Shown here in pieces: positions 1 through 8,510 of a stretch of 64,000 bases of DNA. Source of the stretch: Azospirillum griseum (GTDB lineage: Bacteria; Pseudomonadota; Alphaproteobacteria; Azospirillales; Azospirillaceae); contig NZ_RXMA01000023.1 in assembly GCF_003966125.1 (NCBI RefSeq), positions 1 to 64,000 of the forward strand. The letters are read 5' to 3'. Under the pieces are notes generated by a model, which ran no database searches, was not told the DNA's origin, and saw only the letters and a program-made list of their open reading frames with translations. Positions within the stretch are counted from its first letter, which is position 1, and each line of letters starts with the position of its first letter. The translations under genes and the position numbers were made by a program.

Positions 1-936
1 CGTCATGTTCGGCGAGCGTTTCTCAAAGGCGATGAGCGCCTGAGATTAAAACCCGCCCCGCCGAGCACGAAATTCCGGATAGTCCCCGAGAGGCTGGATC
101 TGAGCGATGTCACCTTCATGGTGCCTTGCCGGATCGAATCCCTCGACCGCCGCCGCAACCTGCGGATTCTCGTGTCTTACCTGCGCAAGCACCTGCACAC
201 CAACATATTGATTTGCGAGGACAACGCAGAACGGCAAGATGTGCCTGCCATCATGGAGGAACTCGGCCTGTCTTCGACGGATTACGGCTACATCCACCTG
301 ACCGGCAATGACAGCCCTCACACCCACAAGGCCAAGCAAATCAACCTGATGGCTGAAGCGGCGACGACTCCAGTCCTGGTGGTTCAGGACACCGACGTTG
401 TTCTGGAGCCAACTCAGTATGTTTTTGCCCAACAGGCTGTGCGCAGTGGTGCCGCTCTTGCCTGTCCGTTCAATGGCCTGTTCTTTGACATTGCGGCTGA
501 TTACATTTCTGGTGTTGAGCGACATCTAACAGTCGGTCAGATCGACTTATTCGATCCGCGTAACCCGATGCTTTACAAGAATTCGTACGGGGGGTCGGTC
601 TTTTTCGCTCGTGATGTCTTCAGCCGGTTGGGAGGGTTCAACGAGAATTTCATCTCTTGGGGCTGGGAGGATTTTGAGATCTACCGACGGCTGGAGGCAT
701 TGGGTGAACGGGTTGAGCGAATGTGGGGACCTTTGTTGCATCTAAGCCACACCCGATCTACCAACTCCATGAAGCAGAATCCCTGGTACGATCACAACAC
801 CGCCGAGTATGAACGTGTTGTTGGCCTGTCGAAAGAAGGCATTCTGAACGAGATCGCCAAAGGAACGTTCCGGCGACCGCTGGTCAATGCCGCCAGCGTT
901 CCATCCATTGCAGTCCCCTCCCAAGGGCACCCCTGA
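1..936 (+). CDS. Glycosyltransferase, GT-A fold, 5' end outside window
   Basis: The frame is open from base 1 to the TGA at 934-936. The first ATG (118) lies inside what reads as the first beta strand (VTFMVPCR), so the true start is upstream of the window. Numbering from that ATG, a DxD motif (D91-T-D93, after a run of hydrophobic residues) would bind the metal and sugar nucleotide, and WGWEDFE (181-187) is the hallmark of the galactosyltransferase-like C-terminal region of GT2/GT7-type enzymes, where the ED pair acts in acceptor binding or catalysis. There is no membrane segment, so it is probably a cytoplasmic transferase working on a surface glycan or glycoprotein. Acceptor and donor cannot be told from the sequence. 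A convergent hairpin follows the stop codon. Confidence 0.8.
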   Translation, partial: RHVRRAFLKGDERLRLKPAPPSTKFRIVPERLDLSDVTFMVPCRIESLDRRRNLRILVSYLRKHLHTNILICEDNAERQDVPAIMEELGLSSTDYGYIHLTGNDSPHTHKAKQINLMAEAATTPVLVVQDTDVVLEPTQYVFAQQAVRSGAALACPFNGLFFDIAADYISGVERHLTVGQIDLFDPRNPMLYKNSYGGSVFFARDVFSRLGGFNENFISWGWEDFEIYRRLEALGERVERMWGPLLHLSHTRSTNSMKQNPWYDHNTAEYERVVGLSKEGILNEIAKGTFRRPLVNAASVPSIAVPSQGHP

Positions 937-1003
937 CAAGGTTCCGAGCATGGGCATCTCTGGGCTTCTGCTGGTCGATCCGGCATCAGTCTGATGGAAA
1001 GCG

Positions 1004-1036
1004 GACGCTGGTGTGATCACGCCAGCGCCCGTTTTT
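1004..1036. terminator. Hairpin terminator between convergent genes
   Basis: A near-perfect palindrome, GCTGGTGTGATCACGCCAGC, is followed by GCCC and five T (1032-1036). It sits between the stop of the glycosyltransferase on the plus strand and the stop of terC on the minus strand. It probably serves mainly the plus-strand gene, because the T-run is on that side. Confidence 0.5.
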
Positions 1037-1038
1037 CG

Positions 1039-1764
1039 TCAATGCCCCACGTTGCGCTTGCGCCGCGCCGACGCCATCAGGTTCAGCGATTCGACCAGGG
1101 CCGAGAAGGCGATGGCGAAATACAGGTAGCCCTTGGGGATGTGGAAGCCCAACCCATCGGCCACCAGCGCCACGCCGACCAGCAGCAGGAAGGACAGCGC
1201 CAGCATCTTCACCGTGGTGTGGCGGTTGACGAAATCGCCGACCGGGCCGGAGGCGAAGAGCATCACCGCCATGGCGATGACGACCGCCGCGATCATCACC
1301 GGCAGATGATCGGACATGCCGACCGCCGTGATGACGCTGTCCAGCGAAAAGACGATGTCCAGAAACATGATCTGGATGACCACCGACTGGAAGCTGGCCA
1401 GCTTGGGAGCGGCCCCTTCCTCCTCATGCCCTTCGACGGTGTGGTGAATCTCCAGCGTGCCCTTGGCCAGCAGGAACAGGCCGCCGCCGATCAAAATCAG
1501 GTCACGCCCGGACACGGCCCAGCCCATCACCGTGAACAGTGGGTCGGTCAGCTTCGCCACCCAGGCGATGGAGGCCAGCAGCAGCAGGCGCGTGAGCAGC
1601 GCCAGCGCGAGGCCGATCTGGCGGGCCTTGTGCTGCTGGTGGGCGGGCAGCTTCGACGCCATGATCGAAATGAAGATGATGTTGTCGATCCCCAGAACGA
1701 TCTCCAACGCGGTCAGGGTGAGGAGGCTGGCCCAGACATTCGGGTCGGCGAGCAGGTCAAGCAT
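1039..1764 (-). CDS. TerC-family integral membrane protein
   Basis: A 241-residue protein of about seven membrane segments matching the TerC/Alx family, whose members act in tellurite resistance and Mn2+ export or homeostasis in the inner membrane. The paired acidic signatures typical of the family are visible near the start (LEIVLGIDNIIF) and in the middle (FLDIVFSLDSVI), separated by a charged loop rich in Glu and His (HHTVEGHEEE). The ATG at 1764 is chosen because GGAG stands a few bases upstream and the protein then begins as family members do (MLDLLADPNVW). The frame continues upstream, but that part crosses an intrinsic terminator and a candidate small RNA. The Mn-sensing yybP-ykoY riboswitch that precedes some terC genes was looked for and not recognised. 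The exact ion is unknown. Confidence 0.88.
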   Translation of the reverse strand: MLDLLADPNVWASLLTLTALEIVLGIDNIIFISIMASKLPAHQQHKARQIGLALALLTRLLLLASIAWVAKLTDPLFTVMGWAVSGRDLILIGGGLFLLAKGTLEIHHTVEGHEEEGAAPKLASFQSVVIQIMFLDIVFSLDSVITAVGMSDHLPVMIAAVVIAMAVMLFASGPVGDFVNRHTTVKMLALSFLLLVGVALVADGLGFHIPKGYLYFAIAFSALVESLNLMASARRKRNVGH

Positions 1765-1902
1765 GGGGAGACTCCGACGGAGGGTAGGACGCTCAAAAGA
1801 GGCAAACGGAAGGAAGGGCAAGCGGGAGCCGTTCCGGATGGCCACAGTTGAGGGAGAAACCGCCGATCCGCAAGAGCGGAGTGACAAAAGACGCAAGCGC
1901 AT

Positions 1903-1937
1903 AAAAAAACCGCCGCTAACCCGTTGGATTAGCGGCG
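1903..1937 (-). terminator. Intrinsic terminator of the small RNA candidate
   Basis: On the minus strand CGCCGCTAA (1937-1929) pairs perfectly with TTAGCGGCG (1919-1911) across a 9-base loop and is followed by seven T (1909-1903). It is about 140 bases upstream of terC, so terC must have its own promoter or depend on read-through. Confidence 0.85.
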
Positions 1938-2040
1938 AGTTGAACAGGGAGGCTTCACGTCTGGGAGACGCTGGGTCGGGAGACCCAACCCCGGAGGGGA
2001 GCCTCCGGGACGAAACATCGAATGCTGCGTCGCAACATCC
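1903..2040 (-). ncRNA. Candidate trans-acting small RNA with CUCC/UCCC loops
   Basis: Read on the minus strand, three short hairpins follow one another: stem 2009-2002/1997-1990 with loop CTCC, stem 1987-1982/1977-1972 with loop TCCC, and stem 1970-1966/1962-1958 with loop CCC. Then comes an unpaired CCTCCC (about 1952-1947), and the RNA ends in a strong intrinsic terminator (1937-1903). Repeated CU-rich loops of this kind are anti-Shine-Dalgarno motifs of the alphaproteobacterial 'cuckoo'/CcsR/alpha-r14-type small RNAs. The 5' end is unknown; a weak TTGGCA element lies upstream near 2068. It is placed between a LysR gene and terC on the same strand, so it could be independent or processed from a LysR read-through transcript. 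No alignment was run. Confidence 0.55.
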
Positions 2041-2247
2041 AATGATCGAAATTTGACCATTTCCCTGCCAAGTTTCCAGGCAAATTTGCGGAAAACTACC
2101 ATGCGCAACGCGCATGGCTTGCAGAGGTTTGAATCCACGAACAAAAAAGCCGAAATCGACGCGGTGTATGTCGTTATGACGACAAGACCGGGTTGATTTC
2201 GGCAATTCTGTTCCCAAGGGCGCAAAAACAGAGCGCCTGTTTTGAAA

Positions 2248-3141
2248 TCAGAACGGGGTCTCTGCCACTTTTTTGACCAGGAAGTCGCGGAAGACCGCGA
2301 TCCGCTTGGAATGGCGCAGTTCTTCGGCGTAGACGAAATAGGCGTCCACCTTCGGGCCATCGACCTCCGGCAGCACCCGCACCAGCTCTTTCGATTGGCC
2401 ATCGACCAGGAAATCGGGCAGGGCGGCGATGCCCAGACCGCTTTCGACCGCGCGGTAGATGGCGTAGACGCTGTTGACCTGAAGAATCGGCCGCCGCGCC
2501 GCCGACGGTTCGCCCACATCCATGATCCAGTTGACGTTGGGGATGGGGGCGCGCACGTCGGGCGGGTAGGCGATGATGTCGTGGCTGTCCAGATCGTTCG
2601 GCACCTTCGGCATCCCGCGCTTTTTCAGATAGCTCGGGCTGGCGTAGAGGTGGAAGCGGATCGACATCAGATGGCGCTGGATCAGGTCGGGCTGGCGCGG
2701 CGTGTTCATGCGGATGGCGATGTCCGCCTCGCGCATGGCCAAATCCAGCTCGTTGTCGTCGATCAGCAGCGTCAACTGGATGTCGGGGTAGATCGACATG
2801 AATTCGTTGATGCGCGGCGTCAGCCACGTCGACCCGAAGGCGACCGTCGTCGTCACCCGCAACGGTCCCTTTGGATGCTCCCGGCTTTCGGTCAGCATCG
2901 CTTCGGTCATCGAGAGTTTGGCGAAGACGTCGCGGGCGGTGCGGTGCAGCAGCTCGCCCTGTTCGGTGAGGATCAGGCCGCGCGCGTGTCGGTGGAACAG
3001 AGGAACGCCGAGGCTTTCCTCCAGCGCGCTGATCTGTCGGCTGACGGCCGACTGGCTGAGGTTCAGGGTTTCACCGGCGTGCGTGAAGCTGCCGGCTTCG
3101 GCCACCGCATGGAAAACGCGTAGCTTGTCCCAATCCATCAT
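2248..3141 (-). CDS. LysR-family transcriptional regulator
   Basis: 297 residues. The N-terminal winged helix-turn-helix (about residues 1-60) has the classic LysR pattern (DWDKLRVFHAVAEAGSFT, then LNLSQSAVSRQISALEESLG). The rest is a periplasmic-binding-protein-like effector domain (about 90-295). No effector can be predicted; the neighbours (a small RNA candidate and terC downstream, an efflux pump behind) give no clear target. GGGA precedes the first of two adjacent ATG codons. An inverted repeat TGCAT-N7-ATGCA about 55 bases upstream is a candidate autoregulatory site. Confidence 0.9.
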   Translation of the reverse strand: MMDWDKLRVFHAVAEAGSFTHAGETLNLSQSAVSRQISALEESLGVPLFHRHARGLILTEQGELLHRTARDVFAKLSMTEAMLTESREHPKGPLRVTTTVAFGSTWLTPRINEFMSIYPDIQLTLLIDDNELDLAMREADIAIRMNTPRQPDLIQRHLMSIRFHLYASPSYLKKRGMPKVPNDLDSHDIIAYPPDVRAPIPNVNWIMDVGEPSAARRPILQVNSVYAIYRAVESGLGIAALPDFLVDGQSKELVRVLPEVDGPKVDAYFVYAEELRHSKRIAVFRDFLVKKVAETPF

Positions 3142-3194
3142 ACTGTCCCGCCCTCTCGCGCGATGACGGAGAGCCTCCCATTTTTTGAAGGCGG

Positions 3195-3219
3195 TGCATA
3201 GCCGCCATGCATCTTTATA
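3195..3219 (-). promoter_or_regulatory. Candidate promoter and LysR operator
   Basis: On the minus strand a TATAAA (3219-3214) is followed directly by the inverted repeat TGCAT-N7-ATGCA (3211-3195). No good -35 element is visible at the expected distance. The site is upstream of the LysR gene starting at 3141. An operator just downstream of the -10 would fit negative autoregulation. Confidence 0.35.
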
Positions 3220-3407
3220 GCGGGAACGCGCCCGGAACGCACGCTCTACCGCGCGGGATTCGCACGAAAATTAATCATGATCGCCGGAGTTATTCTCATC
3301 CGAACCCGCAGCGTTTACAGAATTGCGAGGCGTTTGGAACGGACCGCCCGATTTTGCCGGATCCGGTTCCGGGGGGAAACGGGCGAGTCGCCGCCCCGCC
3401 GCTTGCG

Positions 3408-4847
3408 TCAATCCGCCGCGTCGGTCAGTCGCGATTTGGCCGCGTTGTCGTTGCCGATTCGGTGGCCGCTGATTTCGGCCCCGGCGTCGGCGGGCAAACG
3501 CCAGAAGAACAGGCCGGACACGCAGGCCAACAGCCCGACCAGGGTGAAGGCGGGGACGAAAGCCACGGCGTCGAGCGGTCCGCCGCTCCAGGTGACGGTC
3601 AGATGCAGGGCGGTGGCCCCGACCGCGATCCCCAGGGTGAGCGAGAGCTGTTGCATCACCAGGGCCAGCGTGTTGGCGCGGCTGGTCATGGAATCGGGGA
3701 CCTCGGCGTAGATCAGGCTGTTCATCGCGGTGAATTGCAGGGAACGGAAAAAGCCGCCCGCCAGCAGGACCGCCAGAATGATCAGGTGCGGCGTTTCGGG
3801 GCGGAAAAACCCATGGCCGACCAGAAACACGCCGCTGACCAGCGCGTTGACCAACAGGACGCGGCGGAACCCGGCGCGGCGCAGGATGGGGCGGGCCAAC
3901 GCCTTCATCGTCAACGCCCCCGCCGCCCCGACGAAGGTCAGCGCACCGGATTCAAAGGCGCTGAGGCCGAAGCCGATTTGCAGCATCACCGGGACCAGGA
4001 ACGGAACCGCGCCGATGCCGATGCGGAAGAGCGTCCCGCCATAGATCGACGCGGCGTAGGTCGGCAGCCGCAGAAGCGCCGGGTCGAGGATCGGGCGGTC
4101 CACCCGCCGGGCGTGGCGCAGATAGAGCAGCGTCGCCGCCAACGCCACGGCCAGCAGACCGACGACCAGCGAGGGCGGCAGCAGGTCGCGCCCGACATTC
4201 TCAAAACCGAACAGGAAGGCGGGCAGCGCCAGGGCGCACAGGCCGAAGCCAACACCGTCGAACGGTTCGGCGCTCTCCTCCCGATGGTTGGGAATGAGCG
4301 TCAGGGCCAGCCCCAGCCCCAACAGGCCGATGGGCACGTTGATGAAGAAAATCCAGCGCCAGGAGGCGTAGGTGCTGAGCGCCCCGCCCACCAGCGGCCC
4401 CAGCGCCGGGCCGATCAGCGCGGGCAGGGTCATCCGCGCCATCGCCTGCACCAACTGGTCTTTCGGCACGCTGCGCAGCAGGATCAGGCGGGCGACCGGG
4501 ACCATCATCGCCCCACCAGCCCCTTGGAAGACCCGCGCGGCGACCAGTTCGGCCAACCCGTTTGACAGGCCGCACAGCACCGACCCGATGGTGAAGACCG
4601 CGATGGCGGATGCGAAAACCGTTCGTGATCCGAACCGGTCCGCCATCCACCCGCTGACCGGCAGAAACACCGCCAGCGCCAGCATGTAGGCGGTCATGGC
4701 GAAGCTGAGATGCAGCGGATCCTCCCCCAGCGCCTGCGCGATGTCGGGCAGGGCGGTGGCGATGACCGTCGAATCCAGATTTTCCATGAACAGGGCGCAG
4801 GCGGCGACCAGGGGGATCACATAGGGAGAGGACACGGCGCGGGGCAT
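3408..4847 (-). CDS. MFS drug efflux transporter, DHA2 (EmrB/QacA) family
   Basis: 479 residues with about 14 hydrophobic segments, the size and layout of the 14-helix DHA2 group of proton-driven multidrug exporters. The N terminus carries the family pattern ENLDSTVIATALPDIA, and the motif A-like loop GWMADRFGSRTVF follows helix 2. It works in the inner membrane. No adjacent membrane-fusion (EmrA) or outer-membrane partner is present, and the nearest LysR gene lies upstream on the same strand. The ATG at 4847 is preferred over a TTG three codons upstream. Substrate unknown. Confidence 0.88.
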   Translation of the reverse strand: MPRAVSSPYVIPLVAACALFMENLDSTVIATALPDIAQALGEDPLHLSFAMTAYMLALAVFLPVSGWMADRFGSRTVFASAIAVFTIGSVLCGLSNGLAELVAARVFQGAGGAMMVPVARLILLRSVPKDQLVQAMARMTLPALIGPALGPLVGGALSTYASWRWIFFINVPIGLLGLGLALTLIPNHREESAEPFDGVGFGLCALALPAFLFGFENVGRDLLPPSLVVGLLAVALAATLLYLRHARRVDRPILDPALLRLPTYAASIYGGTLFRIGIGAVPFLVPVMLQIGFGLSAFESGALTFVGAAGALTMKALARPILRRAGFRRVLLVNALVSGVFLVGHGFFRPETPHLIILAVLLAGGFFRSLQFTAMNSLIYAEVPDSMTSRANTLALVMQQLSLTLGIAVGATALHLTVTWSGGPLDAVAFVPAFTLVGLLACVSGLFFWRLPADAGAEISGHRIGNDNAAKSRLTDAAD

Positions 4848-4954
4848 GACGGGCAAACCGGCGGCAACGGGGCGGTGCGTCTTACTCTGGGGCGATTCGC
4901 CGCAAACACCACCGCCGATGGCGTGAGGCAGTCATGCGCGGGCCTGTGAGGGAC

Positions 4955-5734
4955 TCAACGGCCTGTGAAGACGGGTTTGCGTTTGTCGAGAAAGGCGCGG
5001 TAGCCCTCGCGGAAATCCTCGGTGCCGAAGCAGTGGTAGCATTCGGCGATCTCGGCGTCGGTCAGCGGGGTGGGATCGGCCAGACGGTGGACGAAACGCT
5101 TGTGCAGCGTGGCCGCCAGCGGCGCACCGGCGGAAATCCTTTTGACTGTTTCAGTGATTTCGTCTTCGAAACGGTTTTCCGACACGACGCGGTGGACCAG
5201 ATTCTTGTCCTTGGCCTCGGCGGCGTCAAAAACGCGGCCTTCCAGCAGGATTTCCATCGCGGCCGGGCCGCCCGCCACCTGATGCACCAGCTTCAATTCG
5301 GGCAGGGCCATCGAAATGCCCAACCGGCTGACCGGCACGCCGAAGCGGCTGACCTCGCTGCACACCCGCAGATCACAGGCCAGCGCCAGCGCCAGCCCGA
5401 TGCCGCAGCACGGGCCGTGGATGGCGGCCACCACCGGATGGCGCAGGCGGCGCAGCCCGTCCAGCCCCTCGTCCATCAGCACGCCATAGGCGGCCCCTTG
5501 CGCCGGGCTGTTGCGCTCGCTCTCGAATTCCGAAATGTCGGCACCGGGGCAGAAGGAGCGCCCGCCCGCCCCGCGCATCACCACCACGCGCACCGAATCG
5601 TCGGCTTCCAACGCCGCCAGATGGCCGATCAGCGCGTGCCACATCGGCTTGTCCATGGCGTTGAGCTTGTCGGTGTTGGTCAGGGTGAGGGTTGCGACCA
5701 CGTCCTCGCGGGTCAGGGTGACGGTGCCAGCCAT
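4955..5734 (-). CDS. Enoyl-CoA hydratase/isomerase-family protein, catalytic Glu residues missing
   Basis: 259 residues with the crotonase fold: oxyanion-hole segments GGRSFCPGADISEF (about 59-72) and GPCCGIGLALALACDLR (about 103-119). The two glutamates that catalyse hydration in true enoyl-CoA hydratases are absent: the GCELA segment reads GIGLA, and the FGxPE segment reads FGVPVSRLG. It still probably binds an acyl-CoA, but the reaction may be another one of this versatile family (isomerisation, hydrolysis, decarboxylation). A strong Shine-Dalgarno (GGAGGAA) precedes the ATG. No fatty-acid oxidation genes are beside it. Confidence 0.82.
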   Translation of the reverse strand: MAGTVTLTREDVVATLTLTNTDKLNAMDKPMWHALIGHLAALEADDSVRVVVMRGAGGRSFCPGADISEFESERNSPAQGAAYGVLMDEGLDGLRRLRHPVVAAIHGPCCGIGLALALACDLRVCSEVSRFGVPVSRLGISMALPELKLVHQVAGGPAAMEILLEGRVFDAAEAKDKNLVHRVVSENRFEDEITETVKRISAGAPLAATLHKRFVHRLADPTPLTDAEIAECYHCFGTEDFREGYRAFLDKRKPVFTGR

Positions 5735-5863
5735 GCCTTGTTCCTCCGTATGGTCTTTTCCATGCGCTCCCGTATGGAAGGCTGAACCACAGGGGGCGAG
5801 GGCGCGTCAAGCGGAAGGCGTGATGCCTTTGGGCGCGCGGTCAGAAACGGTCTGAACCCGGTG

Positions 5864-6343
5864 TTACTTGTCGCGCTGGAACGCCACCGCGCCGTCCACG
5901 CGCGGCAGCAGGCGGATGGCGTAGGGGCTGGTCTGGGCCAGCGCCACCGTGTCGGCCGGGCCCGGCACCCGCTCGCGGTAGCCGACGCGCAAGGCCCCCG
6001 CCACGGTCTGGGCGCGGGTGATGGCCACGGCGAACCCGGCGGTGTCGCGCGGGCCAAGGAAGACCGCCACCGCCAGCCGGTCGGCGGGCAGGCTGACCGG
6101 CGGCGCTTCCCCCACCTTGGCCCACAGATCCGCCCATTCCTGGGCGCTGCGGGCCACGATCTGGGCGCGGGCGGTCGCCCGGCTGTGCTCCCCCTGCCAG
6201 ACGGTTCCGGCGGGGGCTTCGCTGGACGCGGACCAGTCCGACCCCGCCGATCCACCGGATCCGCTGGTCTGGCAGGCGGCCAGAGGCAGCGCGGCGAACA
6301 GCAAGGCGGCGGCGACGCGGGGAGCAAGACGGCGGCGGATCAT
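5864..6343 (-). CDS. PrcB-domain lipoprotein
   Basis: 159 residues. A signal peptide ends in the lipobox LAAC (about residues 21-24), so it is a lipoprotein anchored after cleavage at Cys24. After a Gly/Ser linker, residues about 60-155 match the C-terminal domain of protease-complex subunit PrcB (pattern: ARSAQEWADLWAK, then LAVAVFLGPRDTAGFAVAI). That domain was first described in a treponemal surface protease complex; here no protease partner is adjacent. The start is 5 bases downstream of the amidohydrolase stop on the same strand, so the two are probably co-transcribed. Confidence 0.72.
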   Translation of the reverse strand: MIRRRLAPRVAAALLFAALPLAACQTSGSGGSAGSDWSASSEAPAGTVWQGEHSRATARAQIVARSAQEWADLWAKVGEAPPVSLPADRLAVAVFLGPRDTAGFAVAITRAQTVAGALRVGYRERVPGPADTVALAQTSPYAIRLLPRVDGAVAFQRDK

Positions 6344-6348
6344 GCGGC

Positions 6349-7533
6349 TCAGGCGCTCCGGGGCAGCAGCGTTTCCACCAGCTTGGCCCAATAGCTGGCC
6401 CCGGTGGTCAGGATCGCGTCGTTGAAGTCGTAATGCGGGTTGTGCAGGCGGCAGCCCGGCCCGCTGTGCGCGCCATGGCCCAGCCAGATGTAGGCACCGG
6501 GGCGCTGTTGCAGCATGTAGCCGAAATCCTCCGCCGCCATGGTCGGGGGCGGTGCCCACACCACATTGTCAGAGCCGACGATCTGGGTGGCGACCGCCGC
6601 CGCCTTGCGCGCCTCCGGCTCGGTGTTGATGGTGGCGGGGTAGCCGGGGCGGAAGTTGAACACCGCCTTGGCCCCAAACCCTTCGGCGATGCTCGACACC
6701 ATGCGGGAAAACTGCTGCTCGATCCGGTTGCGCGTGGCCTCGGAGAAGGTGCGCATGGTCCCGCGCAGCACCGCGCCGTCGGGGATGACGTTGTAGGCGG
6801 TTCCGGCGTCCACCACGGTGATCGAGACGACCGCGCTGTCGGCCGGGTCGGTTCCCCGGCTGATGAGGCTTTGCGCCGCCGTCACGATGTGGGCGGACAC
6901 CAGCACCGGGTCGATGCCCCGGTGCGGCATGGCGGCGTGCGCGCCGTGGCCGGTGACGATGATTTCGAACTGGTCGGCGGCGGCCATCACCGGGCCGGGA
7001 TGCACGGCGATCTTGCCCGCCTCCAGCTCCGGCCAATTGTGCAGGCCATAGACCTCCTCGCAATCGAACTGGGTGAACAGCCCGTCTTCGATCATCTTCT
7101 GGCCACCGCCCCGGCCTTCCTCGGCGGGTTGGAAGATGAAATGAACGGTCCCGTCGAAATTGCGGGTTTCGGCCAGATAGCGGGCGGCCCCCAGCAGCAT
7201 GGTGGTGTGGCCGTCATGGCCGCAGGCGTGCATCTTGCCGGGATGGCGCGAGGCGTAATCGAAGTCGTTCGCCTCCGGCATCGGCAGGGCGTCCATGTCG
7301 GCGCGCAGGCCGATGGCCCGACCGCTGCCGGTCCCCAGCCCCTTCAGCGTGCCGACGACGCCGGTCTTGGCCAGCCCGCGATGGACGGTGATGTTCCCGA
7401 ACCCGGCCAGCTTGGCGGCGACGACGTCGGCGGTGCGGTTTTCCTCGAACCCCAATTCGGGGTGGGCGTGGATGTCGCGCCGCCACGCGGTCATGTCGTC
7501 TTGCAGCGCGGCGATCTTGTCGATGATGGGCAT
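6349..7533 (-). CDS. M20-family amidohydrolase (hippurate hydrolase type)
   Basis: 394 residues, full length for the HipO/IAA-amino-acid hydrolase group of zinc-dependent M20D peptidases that cleave N-acyl amino acids. Metal-binding signatures are visible in order: ACGHDGHTTMLLGAA, QPAEEGRGGG, GLHNWPE, and near the C terminus AAEDFGYMLQ followed by WLGHG. A dimerisation domain lies between about residues 185 and 290. Cytoplasmic, no signal peptide. It leads a likely two-gene unit with the PrcB-type lipoprotein. The true substrate cannot be decided from sequence. Confidence 0.9.
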   Translation of the reverse strand: MPIIDKIAALQDDMTAWRRDIHAHPELGFEENRTADVVAAKLAGFGNITVHRGLAKTGVVGTLKGLGTGSGRAIGLRADMDALPMPEANDFDYASRHPGKMHACGHDGHTTMLLGAARYLAETRNFDGTVHFIFQPAEEGRGGGQKMIEDGLFTQFDCEEVYGLHNWPELEAGKIAVHPGPVMAAADQFEIIVTGHGAHAAMPHRGIDPVLVSAHIVTAAQSLISRGTDPADSAVVSITVVDAGTAYNVIPDGAVLRGTMRTFSEATRNRIEQQFSRMVSSIAEGFGAKAVFNFRPGYPATINTEPEARKAAAVATQIVGSDNVVWAPPPTMAAEDFGYMLQQRPGAYIWLGHGAHSGPGCRLHNPHYDFNDAILTTGASYWAKLVETLLPRSA

Positions 7534-7599
7534 GTCTCTAAACGCTTCTTTTTTCGAGGAGTGCGCGGGGGATGGACCGGTCGTTGCCGTGGTCCCGCG

Positions 7600-8217
7600 T
7601 CAGTCGGGAATCTGCATGCCGCGCTGCACCGCCGGGCGGGCGGCGACGGCATCGTGCCAGCGCTTCAGGTTGGGGAAACGGTCCAGCAGGCTGCCGCCCG
7701 CGACCGCCGCCGCCGCGATGAAGGGAAAGCACGCGATGTCGGCGATGGAATAGCTGTTGCCCAGATACTCCGCCGTCGCCAGCCGGTCGTCGAGCGCGCC
7801 GTAGCAGCGCATCAACTCGCCCTTGTAGAGGTCGATGGCGTAGGGGATCTTCTCCGGCGCGCGCACCGAAAAGCGCATCATGTCCACCGCCGTCGGCCCC
7901 AGATCGCTGACGCCCAGCATGAACCAGCTCATCGCTTCGGCCCGGTCGTCGAGGGAGTCGGGTAGCAGGCGGCCGGTGCGTTCGGCGAAATGCAGCAGGA
8001 TCGCCCCCGACCCGAACAGGCGGCGGGCCTTGCCGCCCGGCAGCTCTTCGACCAGGGCGGGAATCTTGGTGATCGGGCTGGTCGCCACAAATTCGGGGCG
8101 CTTGTTCTCCCCGGCTTGCAGGTCGACCCGGTGGACCTTGTAGGGCAGGCCCACCTCCTCCAGCATCACCGACGCCTTGCGGCCGTTGGGCGTGGGAAAG
8201 GTGTAGAGCGTGAGCAT
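7600..8217 (-). CDS. Glutathione S-transferase family protein
   Basis: 205 residues with a thioredoxin-fold N domain (MLTLYTFPTPNGRKASVMLEE, cis-Pro in SPITKIPALV near residue 50) and an all-helical C domain ending in FPNLKRWHDAVAARPAVQRG, typical of the Nu/YfcG-YghU-like group. These act in glutathione conjugation or disulfide-bond reduction. The ATG at 8217 is chosen because AAGGAA stands 8-10 bases upstream and the protein then begins at the first beta strand; the frame stays open further upstream without homology. Divergent from the EF-hand gene. Confidence 0.88.
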   Translation of the reverse strand: MLTLYTFPTPNGRKASVMLEEVGLPYKVHRVDLQAGENKRPEFVATSPITKIPALVEELPGGKARRLFGSGAILLHFAERTGRLLPDSLDDRAEAMSWFMLGVSDLGPTAVDMMRFSVRAPEKIPYAIDLYKGELMRCYGALDDRLATAEYLGNSYSIADIACFPFIAAAAVAGGSLLDRFPNLKRWHDAVAARPAVQRGMQIPD

Positions 8218-8371
8218 CGAAGCCAATTCCTTCCGCAGCAGGTCCGGCGGCCCGGCCGAGATGGCCCGGCCCCGACAGGCGCGATTGACCCCGTCACTCT
8301 GGCCGATTTGCGCGCGCAACGCCAGAGGGTGCCGACGGTGAGGATGGCGGGTCCAGCCGCACGAGTAAGGA

Positions 8372-8390
8372 TGGATTTTCGTAAAATCCA
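8372..8390. promoter_or_regulatory. Perfect inverted repeat, possible operator
   Basis: TGGATTTT-cgt-AAAATCCA is a perfect 8+3+8 inverted repeat in the 293-base divergent intergenic region between the GST gene and the EF-hand gene. It is AT-rich against a GC-rich background and sits about 120 bases before the EF-hand start, so it could be an operator for either gene. No binding family is recognised. Confidence 0.35.
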
Positions 8391-8510
8391 AAATAATTTC
8401 CCGAAAGGCCGCGCAGGAGTCGTTGGCCGCCCCGCGTATCTACGGGTACCAGGGCGCCTTTCGGTCACTCACCGCCGGACGCCGCATCCTATTCCGGGGG
8501 GATTTGGGCC

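Noticed and set aside
1765..1903. Possible yybP-ykoY manganese riboswitch before terC
   Set aside because: I could not find its conserved loop sequences; the visible hairpins instead form CU-rich loops followed by a terminator.
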